64,000 bases of DNA, taken from Odiellus spinosus. Taxonomy: Eukaryota > Arthropoda > Arachnida > Opiliones > Phalangiidae. The notes below the pieces were generated by a model. The model was not told where the DNA came from. It worked only from the letters and a program-made list of their open reading frames with translations, and did not search any database. Below are positions 31,456 to 40,683 of this stretch, piece after piece. Where the stretch lies: positions 62,001 through 126,000 of the forward strand of contig CAWUCO010000271.1 in assembly GCA_963920705.1 (NCBI GenBank), read 5' to 3'. The translations under genes were made by a program, and so were the position numbers. Within the stretch, counting starts at the first letter, position 1; every line of letters begins with the position of its first letter.

Positions 31456-31754
31456 AAAAGGTGGATATGCGGGAGAGCAATCGCGGGCGAGGCAGAGCGT
31501 GAAAGATTGTGGATTTCCCTAAAAAACATGCCGCTTGAGAGCCATTATTTCGCGTTTTTAAGCCATAAACGATCTTAATATCTTTCTGATTGTATCATTA
31601 TGCTTATTTAAGTGTTGGAATTTAATTGCTTACAAGTTTTATTTAACATTTGGATTGATATATTAAGAAAACTGAGTTTAATTCCCGAGACCTAGTTTAG
31701 TGCCTTTAAATGGATATTAATATAATTCCTAAGTTCTGTATTTCATCGTCCATC

Positions 31755-31820
31755 GTATCTAAGTTGGTATGGCGTCGGGCTGTGGTTCAGAGGTCTGAGT
31801 GTTCAAGACTCGGTTGCTGT
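31755..31820 (+). repeat. tRNA-like / SINE-head candidate
   Basis: GTTGGTATGGCGTCGGGCTG resembles a D-arm with an A box. TGAGTGTTCAAGACTCG forms a five-pair T-arm around a B box (GTTCAAGACTC). No acceptor stem pairs, so it is not a functional tRNA. A tRNA-derived SINE fragment is the likeliest reading. Confidence 0.35.
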
Positions 31821-33685
31821 TTTATTATTTTAAAACTTAGTTTTTTTTTTTTTTCTTTTGTAGTCTTTATAACCGTTCCCTTCTCGAAAGGGATCCTCTC
31901 ATCTCTTAATTTGAGACGAAATTCGATTGATCGAGATATATAATTATCCCGAAGAGGGTCATAGAAAAAGTTTAGTAGGGATAGATAATTTTCAATAAAG
32001 GGGGAGAAGAGGAAAATTAGACTTGATCAGTATTCAGTAATGGAAACTCATATCTCTTGGTAACGGAATTTGATTATTAAATCACATACTAAGTCAGAAA
32101 ATGATAATATACACTCGTGGGAATAATGTCTGAACTAAACTATGGCTTTTCACACAGAGGGTACGATATTATCCCTTTATGAGGGAGAAGAGGTTTTTCG
32201 AACTCTTTTTCTAACTATGGTTTTTATCTTTAATTGTTCGTTAAATAGTTCAATCTATAATTCTAATTTTAATTGCGGGGATTCTACATACGCACTGAAG
32301 ACGCAATAAGTTCTTTTCAATAAGAAGGGCTTGAAAATTATGGAATATTTCTGTTAACTTTAACTTAGCATTTTAACCATATTCTACTACACCTTGGATC
32401 CTTTTAATATAGAGCGGGCCTTTGAGCATTTTAACTATCTATAAATTTGTATCAAGCTTACATTTCTCGGTTCCGGAGGGGAACGATTTGAATATTTCCG
32501 AATAAAGTTTTGACTGTTCTCTTAGGAGTTCAGAGTTAAAAATGACCAACTTTATCTTTCGGACCCTAACGATCCTCGACAAAAAAATTTTTCGGAGGGG
32601 TTTCGGGAAATACCTTCACTTTCTCTGTGAATTTCAATACTTTTATCTGTCTAGACCTTTTCTAGAGGGTTAAGGGTACGTTATTTTCTTACTCTCGGAT
32701 TTTCAACTTTTCTCAACTATAACCCGACATTCATTATGGCTTAAACACGAGGGGTGGGGGGGGGGCAAAAACAAAATGTACTCATCACAACGGGTTCAAA
32801 CGGCGATTATAATACAGTCTTATCCTCAGATTTCGTTGAGAACGGACTACGCTTCTCAGTCGGTTTCTCGGATTTCCTCTTGGATTAACTACGTTCTTCT
32901 TATTCTACTCTCGGTATGGGTCATCTTGGGTTTCAACGTGTGTTTTTCGTCAATCTCGTTTAGATCGGTTTCTGATCCCAGATGGATAATCTCGTTCTGT
33001 CCTTTAGGCGGGTTAACTACGTTCTTCTTATTCTACTCTCGGTATGGGTCATCTTGGGTTTCAACGTGTGTTTTTCGTCAATCTCGTTTAGATCGGTTTC
33101 TGATCCCAGATGGATAATCTCGTTCTGTCCTTTGGGCGGGTTTTTCGAAATCACTTTTATCTAATTATTTTTATATTTTTAAGGGTTAAAATATTCCGTC
33201 CGTTAAAGGGTTCCGGCCGTGTTTTATTCTATCGTCCCAGCGGGGGATCTTTTCTCATCGGCCTTAGCCGCCGTCGCGTCCGACTTGGCTTCCGCTCTGT
33301 TTATCTCGCGATCTTCGTTTTATTTCTCGAACCCAACTGTTAATTTTAACTCACTCTCTTTTCTATACATACCTTCTCCATTTTATTTCTCACCAGGGGT
33401 TCTATTCTACTGCGGTCGTTGTGTACCGATCGAAAACATACCGCTCGAGATACCGACGATCTCTTACCGATCACCCAAAAAAATTGTATTCCAGACGAAT
33501 AGTTTGGAGTTCTCGTTACAGAGTTTAGCGGTGGGCGCCTCTAACGACAGTCGTTTACTTCTCCCTCTAGTATCACGTGGTTCCGGTAACCGAGGTCCAA
33601 TCGTCGTGCCGGATTTATAATTATTCGATATCGGCTCGTCTGCTAAATTGATAGGAAGAGAAAGTAAAGGCTTATACTCTTAGTT
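31821..33685. other. No gene recognised, one tandem duplication
   Basis: Mostly unassigned sequence with a G-tract at about 32756-32765. Plus-strand open frames at 32776-33620 are rich in Phe, Ser, Leu and Ile and have no motif. One of them spans an exact tandem duplication (32885-33140), which argues against conserved coding. TAACGACAGT at 33542-33551 is the inverse of ACTGTCGTTA at 36409-36418 on the other side of the Harbinger genes. Confidence 0.35.
32885..33140. repeat. 128-base tandem duplication
   Basis: Two adjacent, essentially identical 128-base copies starting TTAACTACGTTCTTCTTATT (32885-33012 and 33013-33140) and ending CTTTAGGCGGG / CTTTGGGCGGG. The near identity implies a recent duplication or an assembly duplication. 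Confidence 0.9.
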
Positions 33686-33724
33686 ATGGTGTTTTTGTTT
33701 TTCATAACATATTTGCTGTTAATT

Positions 33725-34907
33725 ATGGCCGATCAAACTAAGAAATGGGCGGGTAAAATATCTGACAGGACACGCGAATTATTTCTTGAATTTATGGAAG
33801 CTAATCCTCAAATGATAAACGTAAATTTCACCCCTACTTTCACCAAAAAAAAAAATGATAATTTGTGGGAAGAGCTTACCCTAAAGCTAAATGCTGATGG
33901 GTTAGGAGCAACAAAAGACACCAAAAAATGGAAGAAGGTAAAGATTTAATTACCTACAAACATATATAATCTTTTAATACCTAAATAAAATTTATAGTCA
34001 TTTACTGATTGGAAATCGGATACAAAAACTAAAGCCGGAAATTTAAAGAAATCAAAAACTGGGGTTGGAGAGCGGCCATCGAGTGAATTAACTGATCTTG
34101 AGCAGAGATTGTTAGCTTTAGTTGGAATTATCTGCGTTGAAGGTAATCCTAATATACCAGAAGCTGGTTTCGGGATTTTCGAATTGGTATGATTTAAATT
34201 AACAAAGTTGAGATTATAACACGTTTGAAAGCCAAATGAAGATACAATATGGTTTAGGGTGACGAACTTAATGGATTGTCAACTGATAATAACAATCAAA
34301 TATCACAATACGCCAGGGAAACGCTAAATACAAACAAGCCAAGGGACACATTGGACGAGGTCTTAATCCTAAGCCCTTGCGCGACCTCAAATGACCCATT
34401 GAGTTTCAGGATTGTTGTTGATAACCCTGTAAATTCTAGTACACTTGTTGAGCAATCTAATAATGGTAAATATTTTTCAAATAAATAATAATTCTACAAG
34501 ATCCTTTTGTTAATTTTCGGTTTTGAACAATGTTGGATGTAAATGTAATTATAATGTGTATATTAATTTAGATTCTATTACGCAACAAAACAAAGGCAGT
34601 GGTGATGGTCCAACAAACCAAGGAACTCCCACTAGGAAAAGTAATAATGGAAATATTTTTAATTTTTGTATAAATTTCAACCATGTTTTTAGGGAAATGT
34701 ACGGACGCTTCAAGATTTGAAACGGTTTCTTCAGAATTAAACCAAACCGAGCGTAAGAAAAATGAAATTTTAAGAGGAATAAAAGAGGCATTAGAAAAAA
34801 CCGCTAAGGCCCAAGAAGCTATTGCTAAAGCTGAAGGTGACAAAGCCATTTCTCTTGGTGAAATTTCGAAGGCCATGTGTGACTTCCTTAAATCTTTTAA
34901 GAAGTGA
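33725..34907 (+). CDS. Harbinger Myb/SANT-like DNA-binding protein, five exons
   Basis: Spliced model: 33725-33937, 33998-34186, 34258-34465, 34572-34649, 34693-34907, about 300 residues. Exon 1 starts MADQTKKWAGKISDRTRELF and, with exon 2 (SFTDWKSDTKTKAGNLKKSK, TGVGERPSSELTDLEQRLL), makes the zeste/Myb-like trihelix typical of Harbinger ORF1. Exons 3-4 are Asn/Ser rich. Exon 5 is a probable coiled coil (ELNQTERKKNEILRGIKEAL ... AKAQEAIAKAEGDKA). The first three introns have GT-AG ends and keep frame. The fourth (34650-34692, 43 bases) needs a GA donor, AATAATG|GAAAT, where intron 3 has AATAATG|GTAAAT. Read-through ends at FKI-stop (34720). An upstream in-frame ATG at 33686 would add a hydrophobic leader. 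AATAAA at 35029. Confidence 0.75.
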
Positions 34908-35091
34908 ACTTATTTTCAAAATTGAAACTCTCTTAACAACGACCGATGTTTTTCATTCAAAAATATATCTTCAATGATCTCAACAATAAGTACAATTGTT
35001 TATTTTATTGAAATTTTTATAAACTTAGAATAAAGTTTTCTATAGCGAAAATCAGTACTTTTATTTCAAACCATTAAATGACAATGTGCAA

Positions 35092-36267
35092 TCATACTCT
35101 TTCTCTAGCCCTTAAAAAATTGTCATTTCTCTGTTCCACATATGCAGGTACATCTACGTGTTGTCTTTCCCTTCTCTGCTGCCTAATTGGTTCAACCAAA
35201 TCTTCATCATCTGTGTCTGAGAATTCATCGTCAGATGGTACATGATTAGCATATCTCCTAAGATTATGTAATACACAGCAAGCATATATAATTCTAGCAG
35301 AAGCTGTTGGGTTGTAGTGCAGTGTTCTGTGCTAGTTTTAAAAAACTTCTTTTATAATTCCAATGGTACGTTCAATAAGTTGTATGGTTTTTGTAAAGGC
35401 AGTAGTGTACCTCTCTTCGGCTGATCCCGCAGGTGCATCTAAGATTGGTGTCATTAACCATGGCCTTAGGGGATATCCGCTATCCCCTATTAACCACGAG
35501 TTCTTCCTTTCCGTTCTAGATGTGCTGAAACTTGCGACATTCTGAAAATGTGCTAGTCATGGGTACACCCTGGGAATTTTGCATTTATGTTAAGTATGAG
35601 GTTATTGTGATCGCAAATTATTTGAGCATTTATTGAATAAAATCCTTTTCGGTTTATATATTGTTCTTCCCTAAATTGCTCATTTTGTTGTGAAGGACAA
35701 ATTATGGCGATGTGTGTTCCGTCCACAGCTCCTATAACACCGGGTAGCCCTGCTACATTGCAAAATCCAGTTTTTATCTTCAATTCCTCATCTTCAGTGA
35801 CAGGAAATTTAATATTATCCGCCATACATAATTCCATAATGCACTGATTAACTCTTGAGACACATCGGCTTACTGATGGTTGACTTACTGTCAAGAATAA
35901 ATCTTGACCTATGGATAATTGGTAACATCCCACTGCTACAAGAACCTATTGAAACCAATAATTGTTTTACTTTAACATATTATTTGGCATCTATAAGAGT
36001 ATTGTTACGTACCTTCACATCAACAGGTAAAGCAAACACATGATTTCCTTCTAATCTATTTCTCAATATATCACACAGAGAGTAAATTGTGTCTTTATTT
36101 AATCGAAATAATCTCTTGAATTTATAATCTGACAACATTTCAAAAGCGTCACACCTATCTCGTAAAACTCTTTGTCTTCGCAAATCTCTCATAGGTTGTT
36201 CATTTAAATTATTTTCCATTTCTTCTGAGCGTCTTAAAATCTCCAGTTGATGCAGTCGAACAGCCAT
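35092..36267 (-). pseudogene. Harbinger transposase (HARBI1-like), spliced, damaged
   Basis: DDE transposase of the DDE_Tnp_4 type, which cuts and joins transposon ends in the nucleus. Exon 1 (36267-36013) begins MAVRLHQLEILRRSEEMENN. A 67-base GT-AG intron (36012-35946) joins in frame to VLVAVGCYQLSIGQD. Motifs follow: SQPSVSRCVSRV, then GVIGAVDGTHIAI (first Asp), YINRKGFYSINAQIICD, GDSGYPLRPWLMTP (second Asp), LIERTIGIIKEVF (Glu), and RIIYACCVLHNLRRYANHVP. The acidic tail DDEFSDTDDEDLVEP ends at stop 35092. Damage in plain sight: a TAG after ..FPGCTHD (about 35540), a frame change before GDSGYP (about 35490), and another before LHYNPTASAR (about 35320). The catalytic triad is still legible. 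Confidence 0.85.
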
Positions 36268-36418
36268 TTTTAAGCGTTCAAACTCGTACCTACAAGGGTA
36301 TATCTGTAGTTATGATACCGACACATTTTAACGATCCTTTAAGCTACCTACGGGTTTAGAATACCAATTCTTACACATAACGACAAGTTCATACCGTACC
36401 GACCAAAAACTGTCGTTA

Positions 36419-37568
36419 TGGCTCTGACTGATCGGAGTAGAATAGGACCCCAGGTCCGAAGCTCCTAGAATTTTCCATGCAGATTCCCTCAGGTGGTCGT
36501 GACTCATTTGTTTTTCTCAACTTCAAACCCGGGTTACATATCCATGTTCGTATCTGTGGACAGAGGAGTCGATTTTCCTAATTGGTCAACTCTTCGAGCG
36601 ACGTCATTTTTCTAACTTATTGGCTCTTGGCTACTGTCGAGGGGAAATGTATCTTTGCTTAATTTTAGTGGAAATAGGTCCGTGGTGACCCAGAAAGTCT
36701 CCTAGGCTTTTTTGAAGTCGATGTCAATAATACTTAACTAATGCCGGTGAGGGATAAGGGGTTTCTCAGCTGAGGTTCCATGAGATTTGTCGATTTGAGA
36801 TGTCGTTAAACACTGAGGTGTTAAAAGTTTCTATCTTATTTTCCTAGTAATTTTCTAGTTTTTAAAGGATGAGGGACAGAAAAAAAGGAAAAATCTTAAA
36901 AATATTGGCCTATTTACTCTTAATTGAGGGGAATGAAGTTTAAAAGTGTTTAAAATTGAAATGTTTCAAGAGGAATTTGGACGGGAAGGGTTACATCATC
37001 TACGCCATTTATCGATACTAATCAATAACGGGCTATAAAAATTAAAAGAATTGGTAGTTGTGGAAATTTTATTTTAAATAATTGTGGCATAAGGATTTAC
37101 TTTTTAAGTTAGCAATCAGCTAGCATGACGGCGCTAAAAACTGGTTTTCTCTATATCATCCGGTGCTAGCACTCTTCCATTATTTTTTTGCCGTCCCTCC
37201 CTCCCATAGGTATACCCACAGTTGGCGTCGCTATTTCCCTTGACATTAAGTATCTTGAAGTCTTCATCACGATAACTTCAGTTAATTGATAAGACCTTTT
37301 ATTCAATCGAAACACAGTTCCTTTTCAAACGAAAAAAATGATTTCCTTTGTCAACGGATTACAATCGCTCTTACGCATTACGCTTTAAGACTGTCAGAAC
37401 GCCTGCTACTGCTTCAGTGGATGCCATTTAAGGAACGAAGGTTGTACTTGGCTTATACTACCCTTGAAAATTACTTTGTGATCCTACAGAAAGTTATTTC
37501 TCGTATTCAAGGGAGTTCCAGATAATTAATTTTTAGTGTTCCAAGAAGGATGTCTCTAGATATTACTT
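36419..37568. other. No gene recognised
   Basis: Unassigned AT-rich sequence. Begins at the palindrome CATAACGACA ... TGTCGTTATG (36376-36420). No coding motif, RNA or repeat in common with the rest of the window was found. Confidence 0.35.
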
Positions 37569-37752
37569 AAGCTGCGTTCACACTTCAGACTTCAAAACGA
37601 TTTTAACCGTTATAGAAAGGTCAAATTATAAAATTTTAGGGTCACCCGTAAAGATCTTTGATCAAGAAACAAAATTAATATCTTGAAAAGTCGATTTCAA
37701 CATTGGAATCGGTTTGAAAACGGTTCCAAAGTCCCAAGTGTGAACGCAGCTT
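37569..37752. mobile_element. 184-base MITE with 17-base perfect TIRs
   Basis: Left end AAGCTGCGTTCACACTT (37569-37585), right end its exact complement (37736-37752). The interior is AT-rich and has more sub-terminal symmetry (AAACGATTTTAACCG against CGGTTTGAAAACGG). A clear target duplication is not visible. The terminal theme (GCGTTYACAC) resembles the internal C-family motif AAGGTGCGTTTACACGGG, perhaps pointing to a related transposase. Superfamily unassigned. Confidence 0.75.
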
Positions 37753-38273
37753 TAGAGACGGGAATTCGTGTCCGAAACAAGTTAACTTCCGCTAATACGT
37801 TCTCTTTGCTCGAGTACATAAACGATGGGACTATCCTTCAAAAACAATTTCTACCTTATTATGCGACTTGACAGATAGTATGCCGGAAAATTTCCCTCGC
37901 TTTATTTTCCGGAAAATTAACATCACTATTTTCAAATAATGACTAATCTAACTTATGTATTTAGACATTAACAAATTATATGGTTTTAACAATTAAACTG
38001 TTTGAAATATTCGATTCAATCTCTTTCGTTTATTAAACAATTAAAAAAATCCTCAAAAAAATTATATCAAAAATCGCACAGCTCTCTCATTCTTTTGAAT
38101 GAAGCTCTTTTTGAAACGGATATTGAAGATCAAAATTTGAATTTGTATTATTTATAATCTAGGTAGAATTCAGCGATTTTTAAAGGGATAATGCAACGGA
38201 AAGATTTTAAAACGTATATATTACTACTTGAATTAAACTAGTTTTCACAAAGGCACAGATATAAGAAAAAAAT
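37753..38273. other. No gene recognised
   Basis: AT-rich sequence with no motif or repeat; a short open frame at 37683-37871 overlaps the MITE and is discounted. Confidence 0.35.
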
Positions 38274-38533
38274 CAGTGCCACTGGCACTAGAAGGAATGT
38301 TATTAATGACAAATAAATATCTAAAACCCAACTAAAAAGGGAAGGCTGTCTTTCGCAGATATTACAAATCAGAATACACAAATAAGTTTTTTCCACAACT
38401 CAAAATGGGCAGATATAATTTTTTTAAACACTCTGAATGGCCAGATAATTTATTAAAACTCCGAATGGACAGATATTAACCTTTTTAAATCACTGCAATT
38501 TAGCTAAACCTTACACAGATAACTCTGCCCTAT
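38274..38533. repeat. PLE-1 outer inverted repeat, left arm
   Basis: Starts at the palindrome AGTGCCACTGGCACT (38275-38289), followed by AGAAGGAATGTTATT and blocks including GGGAAGGCTGTC and AATGGCCAGATAATTTATTA. The same series occurs in reverse complement at 50751-51006. Weaker similarity (ATCGTGCCTATACTATTTAT) continues inward. Confidence 0.8.
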
Positions 38534-39099
38534 ATACGAAATATTTTGGTTTGGAAATTTTTGATGGAATATTTCTAGGAGAATAATTGTGCCTATACTA
38601 TTTATATTTTGTTAATGCAACGATAGTGGATTTATGAAATAGTTGTAGGAAAATAATCGTGCCTATACTATTTATATTATAGAGGCCAGTCGTTCGTTAG
38701 AGTTACTTTGATTTAAAATTAAACCATGCGACAAATTCAAAACTCTAAAATCAAGTGAGCAAAAAGTCGATGTGTTGAAATAATTTTCGAAACATTTTCC
38801 AATTAGGCCTATAAAAATTTCACACGCTAAATAAAATCAGTGTAACAGAGAATTATAAAGTACTTGTAAGTCAGTTAATTATAAATACCTATTAAAATTT
38901 AAACTACATCATTACCCCAATTTGTCAAGTCCTGACATCCCTTGTCCAAATTTAATGTACCTGGTTTTCGAATAAACTAACCTTCAAAGAATTTTCTTTC
39001 ATACCAATTGGTTTCTCGCTTTAAAATTTTTGGTATTCATCCCATTTAATAGAGTGATTTTTCGTAGTTCAAATATGTTTTGAAATGCCGTTATTCATA

Positions 39100-39210
39100 T
39101 CACCTTAAGCCACAAAGGTTTTATGTTCCCGAATCCTGTCCAAAATAGAACGTTTTGTTTCGCCAATATACGTTTTACCACATGAGCAAGGCGTATTTCT
39201 TAAATAATGC
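39100..39210 (-). pseudogene. PLE-1 GIY-YIG endonuclease fragment
   Basis: Minus-strand reading RNTPCSCGKTYIGETKRSIL then DRIREHKTF. It shows the CxCGK.YIG..KR....R..EH pattern of PLE endonucleases and lines up with GVYKIPCSCKGVYIGQTKR in PLE-2. Short fossil piece. Confidence 0.75.
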
Positions 39211-39631
39211 CTCGAATGGCGGAATCCTCAATTTTTGGTTTTAGTTGTGTCCTGATACTAATACTGACACAACTGGTTAAACATAAAAGTATAGTTTATT
39301 GTCCATGATTAAAATGTACATAGCTACGCCTTAAGAGCGGGAGCTTAACTGGTGTGGAATAATTAGATCGTTTCTTTATATACATGTTCTTCTCGGAGTA
39401 GACTACTAGTTTTTTAGAGAACACAACAGTTTTGTACGAGAAATTTAATTTTTTTAGAATATTAGTGGTTTTTATACGTGATTTACCGAGAAAAATCTAT
39501 GTGGGGTGCCATATTGGTATATGTAATTATTTCAGTCGCCATCTACAGCTCAAAAACTGAACAATTTTCTTTATTTTTCTCTTTTCAATAAACTGTCGTC
39601 TGTAGATAATCTTACAAATGAAATAATTTGT

Positions 39632-39979
39632 GGGAGGATTTTTTTTGATTTAAAGTTGTTTTGTATTCAGAATAATATCAAGCTGGGGTAGAAATTGTGC
39701 CGTACTGGGCTGTAAAAGTGGGAGTATTTTTTGATTTAAAGTTGTTTTGTATTCAGAATAATATCAAGCTGGGGTAGAAATTGTGCCGTACTGGGCTGTA
39801 AAAGTGGGAGTATTTTTTTGATTTAAAGTTGTTTTGTATTCAGAATAATATCAAGCTGGGGTAGAAATTGTGCCGTACTGGGCTGTAAAAGTGGGAGTAT
39901 TTTTTTGATTTAAAGTTGTTTTGTATTCAGAATAATATCAAGCTGGGGTAGAAATTGTGCCGTACTGGGCTGTAAAAGT
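39632..39979. repeat. 86-88 base tandem repeat, four units
   Basis: Four consecutive units beginning GGGAGTATTTTTTTGATTTA and ending GTACTGGGCTGTAAAAGT (starts 39632, 39720, 39806, 39893). Apart from one variant base in the first, the units differ only in the length of one T-run (5-8 T). Such uniformity implies very recent amplification, inside an otherwise old PLE-1 region. Confidence 0.92.
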
Positions 39980-40683
39980 AGTGATGGAGATAATAAGGAG
40001 TGCAAATCAAAAAATATCAAGTACGTTCTGATCCTAACCAAGGGTTAACGGTATTTCATAAAGATCGCCTCTTGTTCATTGCATATATTTCCTGAAAGTA
40101 AATATTAAAAAAACCAATGGTTGGAAGCGATCGGCAGTCCAAATTATGTACCAGGAAAAATGTGCTGTTTTAAGTATTTGTTACGAAAGTAAAACCATAC
40201 CATCGAACCATTCCTCGTCAGGGATCAATGCTGGATTTTTAAATGATACAGTATTACAGTTCCTTATACATGTATTGAACGGTTAAGCCTTGGTGTATTA
40301 TCAAGTTAATAGACTAAAAAGATAATACCTATTGTTAGCATTTCGATTTACATTTTCAAATTTACTCCCCTTTCTTGGGCTAGAAAACAATAGACTAAAT
40401 TTATTTCGTTTTCATCCCATTTGAAGTCTCATGAAAAGTTTTAACATTATTGGAAATTACCCTTTGATTTTTAGAACATCGCCATTTCTATAACTTTTAG
40501 AAGTTCTGAATTTGGGTACTAGATGGCGCTGACAAAAAATTACATACATTCAAAAAATGGGCGGTGACCTCGTAAAACGCGTATATTAAACTAATTTTAT
40601 AATTTTTCAAATTTCGTTTAAGATTCTCTTCCGGTTTACTTTTCATATCAGGAGGCATACTGATTACGTTTCTGTCAAATCCT
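39980..40683. other. No gene recognised (probably PLE-1 interior)
   Basis: Lies between the PLE-1 endonuclease piece and the C2 insertion, where PLE-1 coding sequence would be expected. I cannot read a protein motif in any frame. Confidence 0.3.

Larger units (their letters stand above)
33686..36418. mobile_element. PIF/Harbinger DNA transposon, two divergent genes
   Basis: Harbinger elements carry a DDE transposase (HARBI1 type) and a Myb/SANT-like DNA-binding protein that helps the transposase reach the nucleus and bind the ends. Both are here in convergent arrangement: the Myb-like gene on plus (33725-34907), the transposase on minus (36267-35092), 3' ends facing with about 185 bases between them. 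Exact ends are not proven. A candidate inverted pair, TAACGACAGT (33542) and ACTGTCGTTA (36409), exists, but the right copy also pairs with CATAACGACA just beside it (about 36376), so the terminal repeat is uncertain. The expected TWA target duplication was not confirmed. Confidence 0.85.

Noticed and set aside
32776-33620. Phe/Ser-rich plus-strand open frames upstream of the Harbinger genes
   Set aside because: They span an exact 128-base tandem duplication and show no domain; the frame is not maintained.
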